Source: Rhodoferax sp. (GTDB lineage: Bacteria > Pseudomonadota > Gammaproteobacteria > Burkholderiales > Burkholderiaceae_C). Taken from it: DNA of 64,000 nt. The notes under the pieces are model-generated. The model was not told where the DNA came from, did not search any database, and saw nothing but the letters and a program-made list of their open reading frames with translations. A program made the translations under genes and the position numbers. Location: assembly GCF_028688795.1 (NCBI RefSeq), contig NZ_JAQTXM010000008.1, positions 96,780-160,779 on the forward strand. The letters run 5' to 3'. How positions within the stretch are numbered: the stretch's first letter is position 1; each line of letters opens with the position of its first letter. Of this stretch, positions 28,053 to 39,001 are shown in pieces.

Positions 28053-29513
28053 TTAGCCCCCCAACAGGCTTGCCGCCTGCACGTACCAGCCGTTCAGATA
28101 AGGCGGAATATAAAGCCCCAGCACCAGCGCCAACGCCAGGTGCAAAAACACCGGAACCAAGGCCGGCGGGTGCAACAAAGCTTTCAGCGTGGTGTCGCCA
28201 AATACCATGGGCAAGACACGAATCAGGATGGACGCGAACGCCACGCCCAAGGCCAGAAACAGGAAAGGCGCCGCCCAAGGCTGCTCCCGCATGGCGGTGG
28301 TCAAAATCAAGAACTCGCTGGCAAACACGCCAAACGGCGGCATGCCCAAAATGGCCATCACGCCCAGCATCAGGCCCCAGCCGACGGTAGGATTCACCTT
28401 GATCAGTCCACGAATCTCACTCATGACCTGGGTGCCGGCTTTTTGTGTCGCATGGCCCACGGTGAAAAAGATGGCGGATTTCACCAGCGAATGCACCGTC
28501 ATGTGCAGCAAACCCGCAAAGTTGGCCACTGGGCCACCCATGCCAAAGGCAAACGTGATCAGGCCCATGTGCTCAATGCTGGAGTAGGAAAACATGCGCT
28601 TGACATCTTTTTGGCGCGACAGAAAAAATGCCGCCACCGTCACCGACAGAAGGCCAAAACCCATCATCAGCTGGCCCGCCATCGGTGTCCCTAGTGCACC
28701 ATCGGTCAGCACCTTGCAGCGCAGCACGGCGTACATGGCCACATTGAGCAGCAAGCCCGAGAGCACGGCCGACACCGGCGTGGGGCCTTCAGCGTGCGCA
28801 TCGGGCAGCCAGCTGTGCAGGGGTACCAAGCCAATCTTGGTGCCATAACCAATCAGCAAAAACACAAACGCCAGGGTGACGATGGTCGGGTCCAGCTGGC
28901 CCTTGATGTCGTTCAGGCTGGTCCACAACAAAGTGGCGTGCTCGGGGCCGAGCACCTTGTCGGCCGCCATGTACATCAAGATCGTGCCAAACAGGGCCTG
29001 CGCAATGCCTACGCCACACAAGATGAAATACTTCCAGGCCGCCTCCAGGCTGGCCGACGTGCGGTACACGCTAACCAACAGCACGGTGGTCAAGGTGGCG
29101 GCTTCCATCGCCACCCAAATGATCCCGAGGTTGTTGGTGGTAAAGCCCAGCAACATGGTGAAGCTGAACAACTGGTACATGCTGTGGTACAGGCGCATGC
29201 GCGGGGGTGTCATCTTGCCGTGGTCTTGCTCGACGCGCATGTAGGGGCGCGAAAAAATGGCCGTGGTCAAACTCACAAAAGCAGTGAGCGTGACCATAAA
29301 GACATTCAGCGGGTCAATGAAAAACTGGTCATGCCACAGCAGCTGTGACCCTTGGTTAACCACCTGCGCGGTGAGCACACACGCTGCCAAAAAAGTCAGC
29401 GAACTGAACAACACATTGATGTCACGGGCATAGGAACGGTGCCCAGTCAAGGCCAGCACCACTCCGCCCAGCAACGGTGCACCCAGGACAAAAGACAGGG
29501 CGTTCATGTTCAA
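28053..29513 (-). CDS. Ehr complex 2, HyfF/NuoN-like membrane subunit
   Basis: 486 residues, about 14 spans, with the antiporter signature IGLVPLHSWLPDAHAEGPTP and a lysine-rich RQKDVKRMFSYSSIEHMGL that is conserved in these channels. It overlaps the upstream gene by 4 bp and lies 4 bp before the large subunit gene. Confidence 0.87.
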   Translation of the reverse strand: MNMNALSFVLGAPLLGGVVLALTGHRSYARDINVLFSSLTFLAACVLTAQVVNQGSQLLWHDQFFIDPLNVFMVTLTAFVSLTTAIFSRPYMRVEQDHGKMTPPRMRLYHSMYQLFSFTMLLGFTTNNLGIIWVAMEAATLTTVLLVSVYRTSASLEAAWKYFILCGVGIAQALFGTILMYMAADKVLGPEHATLLWTSLNDIKGQLDPTIVTLAFVFLLIGYGTKIGLVPLHSWLPDAHAEGPTPVSAVLSGLLLNVAMYAVLRCKVLTDGALGTPMAGQLMMGFGLLSVTVAAFFLSRQKDVKRMFSYSSIEHMGLITFAFGMGGPVANFAGLLHMTVHSLVKSAIFFTVGHATQKAGTQVMSEIRGLIKVNPTVGWGLMLGVMAILGMPPFGVFASEFLILTTAMREQPWAAPFLFLALGVAFASILIRVLPMVFGDTTLKALLHPPALVPVFLHLALALVLGLYIPPYLNGWYVQAASLLGG

Positions 29514-30169
29514 TCTTCCTTGAGCGTTTCAAGGTGATGAATGTCCAGACTGTCAAACTTTTCGCGAATCTGAAACATGAACACACCCAAGATCAACACA
29601 CCCACCAACACGTCCAGCGCAATGCCAAACTCGACAATCATCGGCATGCCATTGGTCACAGCGGTGGCGGCAAAGATCAGTCCGTTTTCCATCGACAAGA
29701 ACCCGATCACTTGCGGGATCGCCTTGGAGCGCGTGATCATCATCATGAATGACAAAAACACGCAGGCCAGTGCAATCCCCAAAGAGCCGCCTGCAATCGA
29801 GTCTGACAGTCGTGAAATCGGCAGTGCCAGACTGAAGGAGAAGATCACCAGCGCAATACCGACCAACATGGTGGTGGGTATGTTGAGCAGGGTCTCAATG
29901 TCCCAGCGCACATTGAGCTTGCGGATCATGCGGTGCAGCATCCATGGGATCAACACCACCTTGAGCAGCAGCGTCAAGCCTCCTGAAATGTACAGATCCG
30001 GCTGGTTCGTCGCATACCCGATCAAAAAAGACGTGGCCACCAGTGCAGCCCCCTGGATCATGAACAGGTTGACCAGCGAGACAATGCGCCGCTGCGAAAT
30101 CATGGCAAAGGACAGCAACAGAATCAGGGTGGCAAACAGGTTGATCAGCTGCGGTGCAAATTTGATCAT
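29510..30169 (-). CDS. Ehr complex 2, HyfE-like membrane subunit
   Basis: 219 residues, about six or seven spans. QVIGFLSMENGLIFAATAV is the HyfE signature and is more canonical than in the first cluster. It overlaps both neighbours by 4 bp. Confidence 0.85.
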   Translation of the reverse strand: MIKFAPQLINLFATLILLLSFAMISQRRIVSLVNLFMIQGAALVATSFLIGYATNQPDLYISGGLTLLLKVVLIPWMLHRMIRKLNVRWDIETLLNIPTTMLVGIALVIFSFSLALPISRLSDSIAGGSLGIALACVFLSFMMMITRSKAIPQVIGFLSMENGLIFAATAVTNGMPMIVEFGIALDVLVGVLILGVFMFQIREKFDSLDIHHLETLKED

Positions 30170-31116
30170 GCCACCCCCAGCAAGACGTTGACCAACAAAC
30201 CAATCACGGCAATCAGGAAAGCTGTACCCAAGAACTCAGGTACGCGAAAAATCCGCATCTTGGCGCTCAGGGTTTCAATCACAGCCAACACCACGCCACC
30301 CACCGCCAATTTGAGCGCCAACACTGGCAGAGCCAGCAGCAAAGCCAGCGGCGAATTGGCCTCTGCCACACCCCACGGGAAAAACAGCGCCAGCCCGATG
30401 CAGGAATAGGCAAAGAGTTTCAGGCTCGCCGCCCACTCCAACAGCGCCAGGTGACGCGCTGAATACTCCAGAATGAGCGCCTCGTGAATCATGGTGAGCT
30501 CCAGATGGGTGTCGGGGTTGTCCACCGGCACGCGGGCATTTTCGGCCAGCGACACCATGGTGAATGCCACACCGGCCAGCAACATGCTGGGGTAAATGGC
30601 CAACTCACGGTGCGCCAGCGTTTCCACAATGGCAGTCAGCGAGGTCGAGCGGGTGATCATCGAGGCGCAAAACAGCACCATCAACAACGCTGGCTCGGCC
30701 AAAAACCCCACCAGCATTTCGCGGCGCGCGCCCAAAGACCCAAACGCCGTGCCCACGTCCATTGCTGCCAGCGAGATGAACACCCGGGCCAGGGCAAACA
30801 AACCCACCAGCGCGATGGCATCGGCGGCAGGCGACAGTGGAAGATCGGTAGAGATCGTCGGAATGATGGCGCTGGCCAGCAGCATGCAACTGAAGATCAC
30901 ATAGGGTGCGGTTCGGTAAAGCTGCGACGCGTGCTCGGCCATCACAGATTCTTTGTTGAAAAGCTTGTGCAGCATGCGGTAGGGTTGCAACAAGCCCGGC
31001 GCTGATTTATTTTGCAGCCGAGCACGCCACTGGTTGATCCAGCCCGTGAGCAAAGGGGCCAACACCAAGGCCGTGATCAGCGCCAGCAGTTGCGAAAAGA
31101 CGCCCAGCAGACTCAT
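30166..31116 (-). CDS. Ehr complex 2, HyfC/NuoH-like membrane subunit
   Basis: 316 residues from ATG 31116, which overlaps the HyfB-like stop by 4 bp; the frame extends further upstream inside that gene and is not used. The loop VPVDNPDTHLELTMIHEALI is diagnostic. RLQNKSAPGLLQPYRMLHKL near the N-terminus is the NuoH-like cytosolic loop. Confidence 0.87.
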   Translation of the reverse strand: MSLLGVFSQLLALITALVLAPLLTGWINQWRARLQNKSAPGLLQPYRMLHKLFNKESVMAEHASQLYRTAPYVIFSCMLLASAIIPTISTDLPLSPAADAIALVGLFALARVFISLAAMDVGTAFGSLGARREMLVGFLAEPALLMVLFCASMITRSTSLTAIVETLAHRELAIYPSMLLAGVAFTMVSLAENARVPVDNPDTHLELTMIHEALILEYSARHLALLEWAASLKLFAYSCIGLALFFPWGVAEANSPLALLLALPVLALKLAVGGVVLAVIETLSAKMRIFRVPEFLGTAFLIAVIGLLVNVLLGVA

Positions 31117-33137
31117 CGCTTCACCACCAGCAACACCACGATCAGGGTCACAAAGCTGTACATCAGGTAAACCGCAATACGCCCCTGCTGCAACAGACCA
31201 ATGATCTTGGACACCCGCTCCACCAGATGGGCCACCGGTAAATACAACCAGTACCACAGCGGGTCTTCCACGCTGACCTTGTAGCTGGGATGCTCATCAA
31301 ACGCCGAGGGTAGCTTGCGCGTCATCCGGAAAAATGGCTCAAAAATCTGCCGGATCGGCTGCCCAAATCCCTCTGCCGTGTCCTGCATGCGGGCGGTTTG
31401 CCAGGGGTAGCCGCAGTCCCAAGGTGGCACCCGGCGCATGCGGCCGTGGTAGAGCTTGCGCACCAAAAGGAAGACCAGCGTGAAACTGGCCAACACGCCA
31501 AGTAAAAAGATGGCAGGCGCGTAGCTGGCCCGCTCAATGCTCACCGGCACCAGCAGCCAGCCACTGTCGGCCACCGTGTGCGCCAAACCAGCCCCCACCA
31601 GCAGTTGGGTCGTCGGGTCAATCAAGGCAATCACCTGGTTGGGGAACAGGCCCAAGCCCACACAACCGATCACCAGCCACACCATGCCCAGGCGCTCCCA
31701 GCGCCCGGCGTCATGCGCATGTTGTAATTTTTCTTCACGTGGCTGCCCAAGAAAAATCACACCGTAGTACTTGACCATGGTGAAGCCTGAAAGCGCAGCA
31801 ATCAGCGCAATCAGCGCCGCCATCACTGGCACCAGCATGTCCAGAAAAGAACTGGGCAGACCCGTGGTGAACAAAAAACTTTGCAACAGCAACCATTCAG
31901 CCACAAAGCCACCAAACGGCGGCAACCCGGCACACGCCAGCACGCCAATCAGCGTGGGCCAGGCCACCCAGGGCATGGTGCGCATCAACCCACCCAGCTT
32001 GCCCAGACTACGCTCGCCAGTGGCGTGCATCACCGCACCGGTGCTGCAAAACAGCAGGCTCTTGAAAAATGCGTGCGCCAGCATGTGGTACATGGCTGCG
32101 GTGAGCGCCAGCGCCGACAAAGCTTTCATGCCATACGCAAAAAACAACAGCGACAAACCCATGCCGGCACAAATCAGGCCAATGTTCTCAATCGACGAAT
32201 AAGCCAGCAGGCGTTTCATCTCAACCTGCACGGTGGAGAACACCACGCCAAACAAAGCCGTGGCCAGGCCAATGGCCATCAGCAACACGCCCCACCACCA
32301 GATTTGCTCTTGCAGCAAATCAAACCCCACCCGCAAAATGCCATACAGCGCGATCTTGAGCATCACGCCACTCATCAAGGCGGAAAAGGGTGAAGGCGCG
32401 GCCGGGTGCGCCTCGGGCAGCCAGACATGCAGGGGCAGCAGACCTGCCTTGGCGCCAAAACCGAACACCGCCAGACAGAAGGCCACCGAGCCCCAGAAAG
32501 GTGTCAGGTGTTGCTGACGCATGTTGGCAAAGGTGTAGTCCCCGGTGTTGGCCTGCAACAGGCCAAAACACAGCAAGATACCCAGCGCACCGATGTGCGC
32601 GACCAGCATGTAGATGTAGCCAGCGTTGCGAATCTCGGGAATGCGGTGGTTGGCCAGCACCAAAAAGAACGAGGAAAACGCCATGGTTTCCCACACCACC
32701 ATGAACACATAGGCATCGTCAGCCAACACCACCATGGCGATGCTGGCCAGAAACACGTGGTACTCCAGGCAAATCAAGCCGGGCGGCGTGCCTTCGCCCT
32801 GGCGAAAATACCCAGCGGCAAAGGCCGAGACGCCTGCTGCCACGCCACCAATGAGCAGCAAAAAGTACGCCGACAAGCTGTCAAGACGCAAATGAAAGGG
32901 CAACTGTGGCAAACCCAACGGCAACACAGCAGTTTCAGGGCTGCTGAACACAGCGCTCAAGGCCACGGCCATCAACAGCAGCGAAAAAACCGCACCTGCC
33001 GGGAAAAGCACAACGGCCACAAAACGAAAACGCCGCAGGGCGGCGATGCCCAGGAAACCGATCAGAAGCCACGCCACCACCACGACCAACACCCAATCCA
33101 GATGGACCCAGGTGGCGGGATGGATGAAGCTGTTCAT
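31113..33137 (-). CDS. Ehr complex 2, HyfB/NuoL-like membrane subunit
   Basis: 674 residues, first gene of the second cluster. The channel signature is AGLLPLHVWLPEAHPAAPSP. The C-terminal soluble part includes VPPWDCGYPWQTARMQDTAE as in HyfB. It has the same length and order as its counterpart in the first cluster, so the pair are paralogues. It is divergent from the DUF3460 gene across a 132-bp spacer that should hold both promoters. Confidence 0.88.
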   Translation of the reverse strand: MNSFIHPATWVHLDWVLVVVVAWLLIGFLGIAALRRFRFVAVVLFPAGAVFSLLLMAVALSAVFSSPETAVLPLGLPQLPFHLRLDSLSAYFLLLIGGVAAGVSAFAAGYFRQGEGTPPGLICLEYHVFLASIAMVVLADDAYVFMVVWETMAFSSFFLVLANHRIPEIRNAGYIYMLVAHIGALGILLCFGLLQANTGDYTFANMRQQHLTPFWGSVAFCLAVFGFGAKAGLLPLHVWLPEAHPAAPSPFSALMSGVMLKIALYGILRVGFDLLQEQIWWWGVLLMAIGLATALFGVVFSTVQVEMKRLLAYSSIENIGLICAGMGLSLLFFAYGMKALSALALTAAMYHMLAHAFFKSLLFCSTGAVMHATGERSLGKLGGLMRTMPWVAWPTLIGVLACAGLPPFGGFVAEWLLLQSFLFTTGLPSSFLDMLVPVMAALIALIAALSGFTMVKYYGVIFLGQPREEKLQHAHDAGRWERLGMVWLVIGCVGLGLFPNQVIALIDPTTQLLVGAGLAHTVADSGWLLVPVSIERASYAPAIFLLGVLASFTLVFLLVRKLYHGRMRRVPPWDCGYPWQTARMQDTAEGFGQPIRQIFEPFFRMTRKLPSAFDEHPSYKVSVEDPLWYWLYLPVAHLVERVSKIIGLLQQGRIAVYLMYSFVTLIVVLLVVKR

Positions 33138-33269
33138 GGGTCTAGGGGGGTGGGTTTGATGCTGGTGAGCGGCGGCAATATTACACCCTCAAGAAATCCA
33201 TCAGACCGGATCCAAGACCCTTTGTGGCGGCCTGAGATGCCGGGCTAAAATAGCCCAAAAGGTCACACC

Positions 33270-33479
33270 ATGAACATCTTCTACCGTCCCCAGTACCAAT
33301 CCGTTGCCACCCAGTTCATCGACGAACTGAAAGCCAAAGACCCTGAGCTGGAGGCGAAACAGCGCCAAGGGCGTGAATTGCTTTGGGACAAACCGGTCGA
33401 CCGTGAAGCCTGGGCCGAGTACCGTGCGGCGCAAGTCAGCCAAAAGCCCTACGTCTACCAGACCGAAAGCGATGAATAG
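33270..33479 (+). CDS. DUF3460 family small protein
   Basis: 69 residues: MNIFYRPQYQSVATQFIDEL, then a charged helix, and WAEYRAAQVSQKPYVYQTES near the end. This is the pattern of the DUF3460 proteins of Betaproteobacteria; function unknown. It is followed closely by a dispersed repeat and scpA. Confidence 0.8.
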   Translation: MNIFYRPQYQSVATQFIDELKAKDPELEAKQRQGRELLWDKPVDREAWAEYRAAQVSQKPYVYQTESDE

Positions 33480-33486
33480 TCGTTTC

Positions 33487-33538
33487 AGCCTCTAGCTTTT
33501 TATAAATAAGCATCTACTGCTATTTATTCGATAGTTTT
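33487..33538. repeat. Dispersed repeat copy 6
   Basis: GCCTCTAGCTTTTTATAAAT then AAGCATCTACTGCTATTTATTCGATAG, ending 11 bp before scpA. Confidence 0.65.
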
Positions 33539-33549
33539 TTCAGAGCGAC

Positions 33550-34398
33550 ATGGTTGACGCAGCCACGCTGGTCAGCAGCAAACACCAGAACTTGCCCAGT
33601 ACGCCTACCGTGGTCGACCAGGTCGCCGTGGCGCGTCTGTATGGTGAACCGCTGTTTGCCATGCCACAGGACTTGTACATCCCGCCAGATGCGCTGGAGG
33701 TATTTCTGGAGGCCTTTGAAGGACCGCTGGATTTGTTGCTCTACCTGATCCGCAAACAAAACTTCAATATTCTCGACATTCCCATGGCAGGGCTGACGCG
33801 CCAGTATTTGAGCTATGTGGAAGAAATTCGCCATCGTAATCTTGAGCTGGCGGCCGAATACCTGCTGATGGCGGCCATGCTGATCGAGATCAAGTCACGC
33901 ATGCTGCTGCCACCCAAGCACGTGGCTGACGGCCAGGAGGCCGATGACCCGCGCGCCGAGTTGGTGCGCCGCCTGCTGGAATACGAACAAATGAAACTGG
34001 CGGCCGCCCGACTCAACAACCTGCCCCAGCTGGGTCGGGATTTTTTGCACGCCGAGGTTTATATCGAGCAAGCGCTGCAACCAAGGTTTCCGGATGTCAG
34101 CGTGAGCGAGCTGCAAGACGCGTGGCAAGCCATTCTGAAACGTGCCAAACTGGTGCAACGGCACAAGATCACCCGCGAAGAGCTGTCGGTGCGAGAACAC
34201 ATGACCATGGTGTTGAAAAGACTGCAGGGCAAACGCTTCGTCGAGTTTGAAGCCCTGTTCAACGCAGAAAAAGGCGCTGCCGTGCTGGTGGTGACCTTCA
34301 TTGCCCTGCTGGAACTTGCCAAAGAAACCTTGATTGAAATTACCCAGGCCGAAGCTTTTGCACCCATTTACGTGCGGCTGGCCTACACACCGTCTTAA
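33550..34398 (+). CDS. scpA: Segregation and condensation protein A
   Basis: 282 residues. EAFEGPLDLLLYLIRKQNFN near residue 55 and AAEYLLMAAMLIEIKSRMLL near residue 100 are the ScpA signatures; the C-terminal winged helix is present (VVTFIALLELAKETLIEITQ). It is the kleisin that closes the Smc ring and acts in chromosome segregation. The N-terminus is about 50 residues longer than usual; an internal start is possible. scpB is not in the window. Confidence 0.92.
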   Translation: MVDAATLVSSKHQNLPSTPTVVDQVAVARLYGEPLFAMPQDLYIPPDALEVFLEAFEGPLDLLLYLIRKQNFNILDIPMAGLTRQYLSYVEEIRHRNLELAAEYLLMAAMLIEIKSRMLLPPKHVADGQEADDPRAELVRRLLEYEQMKLAAARLNNLPQLGRDFLHAEVYIEQALQPRFPDVSVSELQDAWQAILKRAKLVQRHKITREELSVREHMTMVLKRLQGKRFVEFEALFNAEKGAAVLVVTFIALLELAKETLIEITQAEAFAPIYVRLAYTPS

Positions 34399-34416
34399 AC
34401 CCATTCCGGAGTTTTC

Positions 34417-36048
34417 ATGAATTCACGTCAAACCACACCTACGACTGCCCCCTTGCACTTTGACGTGTTGATTGTGGGAAGCGGGTTGGCAGGCCTGAGC
34501 GCCGCCCTGCTACTGCCCGCCGACAAACGCGTGGCAGTGATTACCAAACGTGCAGTGTCCGAGGGGTCGAGCGGCTGGGCGCAAGGTGGCATTGCGGCGG
34601 TCTGGAGCAAAGACGACAGCTTCGAGGCCCATGTGGACGATACCCTGGTGGCGGGCGCTGGTCTGTGCGACCTGGAAGCCACCCGTTTTGTGGTGGAAAA
34701 CGCGCCCAAAGCCATTTCCTGGCTGCAAACCATGGGCGTGCCATTTTCCGAGGAAGACGGCCACCTGCACCTGACTCGGGAAGGTGGCCACAGCGCCAGG
34801 CGCATCGTGCACGTGACCGACGCCACCGGCGCCGCCGTGCAGCGCACGTTGATCGACAAGGTGCAAAAAACCCCCAACATCACCCTGTTCGAAAACCACA
34901 CCCTGATTGACCTGATCACCAGTGACAAGCTGGCCACACACCGCAGCAGCCCGATGGACAGTGCCGTGCACAGCAACCACTGCCTGGGGCTTTACGCGCT
35001 CGACAGCGACACCGACCAAGTGCTCACCTTTGAGGCGCCACAAACCATTCTGGCCACCGGTGGTGCGGGCAAGGTCTACCTGTACACGACAAATCCCGAC
35101 ACCGCCACCGGTGACGGCATTGCGGCGGCGTGGCGTGCTGGCTGTCGGGTCCAAAACATGGAGTTCATCCAGTTTCACCCCACCTGCCTGTACCACCCAC
35201 ATGCCAAGTCATTTTTGATCAGTGAGGCCGTGCGTGGCGAAGGCGGACGCCTGCTGCTGCCCGATGGCACCCGCTTCATGCCCGCGCATGACCCGCGCGC
35301 AGAATTGGCGCCACGCGATGTGGTGGCGCGTGCGATTGACTTTGAGATGAAAAAAGGTGGCTTTGACTGCGTCTACCTGGACATCTCGCACCAGCCCCTG
35401 AGTTTCCTGAAAGAACACTTCCCCAACATCTATGCGCGTTGTCTTGAGTTGGGCATCGATATTTCCAAACAACCCATTCCAGTGGTGCCTGCAGCGCATT
35501 ACACCTGCGGCGGCGTGCTGGCGGACCTGCATGGCCGCACCGACATTGCGGGCTTGTACGCCATTGGCGAAACAGCTTGCAGCGGCTTGCATGGCGCCAA
35601 CCGACTGGCCAGCAACTCGCTGGTGGAATGCATGGTGTTTGCCCAGGCCACCACGCAAGACATCGTGCACAGCGCAGGCGTTGCCGCCCCGGCCCTTCCC
35701 GCCTGGGACGACAGCCGGGTCACCGATGCCGATGAAACCGTGGTGATCTCGCACAACTGGGACGAATTGCGCCGCTTCATGTGGGACTATGTGGGCATCG
35801 TGCGCACCAACAAGCGCCTGGACCGTGCCGCCCACCGCATCGCCTTGCTGCAAGGTGAAATTCAGGAGTTTTATGCCCACTTTCATGTCACCCGTGACCT
35901 GCTGGAATTGCGCAACTTGGTGATGGTGGCTGACTTGATTGTGCGCAGCGCCCAGGCGCGCCATGAGAGCCGCGGGCTGCACTTCAGCCGTGACTACCCC
36001 AACCTGCTGGACCAGGCGCTACCCACCATTTTGGACCCGCACGCCTGA
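34417..36048 (+). CDS. nadB: L-aspartate oxidase
   Basis: 543 residues. The FAD-binding [14 protein letters not shown], the [12 protein letters not shown] and the [13 protein letters not shown] motifs fit Nad[16 protein letters not shown] is the conserved active-site stretch near residue 365. It oxidises aspartate to iminoaspartate for NAD synthesis. ATG 34417 follows CCGGAG. nadA and nadC are not in the window, so it is separated from its pathway. Confidence 0.95.
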   Translation: MNSRQTTPTTAPLHFDVLIVGSGLAGLSAALLLPADKRVAVITKRAVSEGSSGWAQGGIAAVWSKDDSFEAHVDDTLVAGAGLCDLEATRFVVENAPKAISWLQTMGVPFSEEDGHLHLTREGGHSARRIVHVTDATGAAVQRTLIDKVQKTPNITLFENHTLIDLITSDKLATHRSSPMDSAVHSNHCLGLYALDSDTDQVLTFEAPQTILATGGAGKVYLYTTNPDTATGDGIAAAWRAGCRVQNMEFIQFHPTCLYHPHAKSFLISEAVRGEGGRLLLPDGTRFMPAHDPRAELAPRDVVARAIDFEMKKGGFDCVYLDISHQPLSFLKEHFPNIYARCLELGIDISKQPIPVVPAAHYTCGGVLADLHGRTDIAGLYAIGETACSGLHGANRLASNSLVECMVFAQATTQDIVHSAGVAAPALPAWDDSRVTDADETVVISHNWDELRRFMWDYVGIVRTNKRLDRAAHRIALLQGEIQEFYAHFHVTRDLLELRNLVMVADLIVRSAQARHESRGLHFSRDYPNLLDQALPTILDPHA

Positions 36049-36104
36049 GGCCAACTGCGACGAGCCTGCGTTAGACTCGCGCCACATTTTTTGGGGAACA
36101 CCGT

Positions 36105-37004
36105 ATGAATCAGCCCTCAGCCCAAAGCGCCTCACCTTACGGCACCTTGCCACCCACCAGCAACCCAGCCCTGCGCAAGCCGGTGAGTCTGCCGCGGCTG
36201 CTTGAAATGCACGGCCGGGGTGAAAAAATCACCATGCTCACGGCCTACGACGCCACCTTTGCTGCAGTAGCCGATGCCGCTGGTGTCGACTGTATTCTGG
36301 TCGGCGACTCGCTCGGCATGGTGTGCCAGGGGCTGTCCAGCACCGTGGGCGTCTCACTTGACACCATGCGTTACCACGTGGAAAGCGTCACCCGTGGCGT
36401 GCGCCGGGTTCAGGGTACGGCCTGGATTGTGGGTGACCTGCCTTATGGCACGTACCACGAGTCCAAAGAACAAGCCTTGCGCAGCGCGGCGGTGCTGATG
36501 CAGGCCGGCGCCCACATGGTCAAACTAGAGGGCGGCGGCTGGACGGCTGACACCGTGCGCTTTTTGGTGGAGCGAGGCATTCCGGTGTGCGCCCACCTGG
36601 GGCTCACCCCCCAAACCGTGCACGCGCTGGGCGGCTACCGGGTGCAGGGCAAAACCCTGGAATCCGCTGCCATCATGAAGCGCCACGCGCATGAATTGCA
36701 AGATGCAGGCGCGTCGCTGCTGGTGCTTGAAATGGTGCCTGCCGCCCTGTCTACCGAGCTCACCGCCGAGTTGGCGCGCTGCCCCACCATTGGCATTGGT
36801 GCGGGCAGCGGCACCGCTGGCCAGGTGCTGGTGTTGCATGACATGCTGGGGCTGAACCTGGGCAAGATGCCCAAGTTTGTGCGTAACTTCATGGCCGATC
36901 TGCCTGGCGTACAAGGCCAGCACGGCATCAAGGAAGCCATGCAAGCCTATGTTGAGGCGGTCAAAAATGGCCGCTTCCCCGACAACGCCCTGCACGCCTG
37001 GTAA
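36105..37004 (+). CDS. panB: 3-methyl-2-oxobutanoate hydroxymethyltransferase
   Basis: 299 residues. [27 protein letters not shown] (Mg-binding Asp) and KLEGGGW are the PanB active-site elements. It makes ketopantoate from 2-oxoisovalerate and methylene-THF, the first step to pantothenate. The N-terminal ~25 residues before the conserved start are variable. It is followed by panC after 57 bp. Confidence 0.95.
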   Translation: MNQPSAQSASPYGTLPPTSNPALRKPVSLPRLLEMHGRGEKITMLTAYDATFAAVADAAGVDCILVGDSLGMVCQGLSSTVGVSLDTMRYHVESVTRGVRRVQGTAWIVGDLPYGTYHESKEQALRSAAVLMQAGAHMVKLEGGGWTADTVRFLVERGIPVCAHLGLTPQTVHALGGYRVQGKTLESAAIMKRHAHELQDAGASLLVLEMVPAALSTELTAELARCPTIGIGAGSGTAGQVLVLHDMLGLNLGKMPKFVRNFMADLPGVQGQHGIKEAMQAYVEAVKNGRFPDNALHAW

Positions 37005-37910
<906 letters not shown>

Positions 37911-37936
37911 GGGGCAGACCTCAATTCGCCTCAAAA

Positions 37937-38158
37937 CTAGCCTTTCTTGCCGCCCATCACCAGCAGCATGCCACCGACTACGATGGCGCCAATGCCAGCC
38001 CACAAAGGCACATTGACGGTTTCTTTCTCTTGCACCGTCAACTCAAGCGGACCCAGCTTCACGGCCGTGGTGTCCTTGGTGTAGCTGAAGCCACCGTAGA
38101 CAAGCCCCAAACCACCCAGGACGATCAGAACAACACCGACAAGTTTGATTGAGTTCAT
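37937..38158 (-). CDS. Small two-span membrane protein (DUF3185-like)
   Basis: 73 residues: spans at ~5-25 (VGVVLIVLGGLGLVYGGFSY) and ~50-68 (VPLWAGIGAIVVGGMLLVMG), with a polar loop between. It resembles the DUF3185 family of short proteins; function unknown. It converges on panC. Confidence 0.6.
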   Translation of the reverse strand: MNSIKLVGVVLIVLGGLGLVYGGFSYTKDTTAVKLGPLELTVQEKETVNVPLWAGIGAIVVGGMLLVMGGKKG

Positions 38159-38312
38159 GGATTCACCTTGTAAAAATTCTCACACAAACCTCGACACCAA
38201 CGGCATCAAGGTGTTTGACATGCGGTTCATTAAAACACGCCAGGGCCATGAATCTGGCTGACTTACGCCACCATGGCACCACTTGCGGTGCGTCCAAAAA
38301 CATTGTTTCCGT

Positions 38313-38984
38313 TCACTTGAAATCCACAAAAATGCCCGGCACATGCTGCACGCCTGTTTGCTTGGCCAGTGAATCACGCATACCTTCCAGCGCCTTCATC
38401 TTACACAGCGCCCGCAAACTGTCTTCGGTGCAAATGGCCAGGCCGTAGCGCTTGGCCTGCACCACGAATTTGGCGTGGGCGTCATCCAACACCGGTTTCC
38501 CGTCTTCCAAGGGGATGGCACTCACCATTTGGTGCGACAACATCTTGACCACGGGGTCATTGATCAGCACCGGACGGCTGATTTTCAGCCCCACACCATT
38601 GGCCGCGTGAATCACCTCCAAGCCCGCAGCGCTCACATCCATGGAGAAGCTGAAGTCCACCGTGTACTTGATGATGACCGTGACATCAGCGGCCAGCTTG
38701 AACGACTCTTTGGGAACTTGCGCCACGTGCACATACTCACGCACCACTTTGGCAACAGGCGACGTCAGTTGCGCCACCAGCGCTTGCCTGCCGGCGTCAA
38801 GGCACTCACCATACCGGGTGTAGCCTTGCAGGGTTTTCTTCACCTGTGCGGTTTCAGTTTGGGCTTTCAACAGCTTGTCACTGCCGACCTGCTTTTCCCC
38901 AAAATGGCGCACCTGCAACACCACATACACCAAACCAGCTGTCAGCAGACAGCCTGAAATCGCAAAAATCGTCATCGGCTCCAT
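38313..38984 (-). CDS. Membrane-anchored protein of unknown function, downstream of polA
   Basis: 223 residues. An N-terminal span (MTIFAISGCLLTAGLVYVVL) is followed by a soluble domain; IIKYTVDFSFSMDVSAAGLE and GLKISRPVLI recall DUF4230-type proteins, but the match is only by eye. A second ATG three codons in could be the start. It begins 17 bp after polA, so it is probably cotranscribed. Confidence 0.6.
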   Translation of the reverse strand: MEPMTIFAISGCLLTAGLVYVVLQVRHFGEKQVGSDKLLKAQTETAQVKKTLQGYTRYGECLDAGRQALVAQLTSPVAKVVREYVHVAQVPKESFKLAADVTVIIKYTVDFSFSMDVSAAGLEVIHAANGVGLKISRPVLINDPVVKMLSHQMVSAIPLEDGKPVLDDAHAKFVVQAKRYGLAICTEDSLRALCKMKALEGMRDSLAKQTGVQHVPGIFVDFK

Positions 38985-39001
38985 TGTTCAATATCCTTCG
39001 A

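Noticed and set aside
16688..33137. Two group 4 NiFe hydrogenases (hydrogenase-4 type)
   Set aside because: Neither large subunit has the RxCGxC or DPCxxC ligands, and no maturation genes are nearby, so hydrogenase naming would be misleading.
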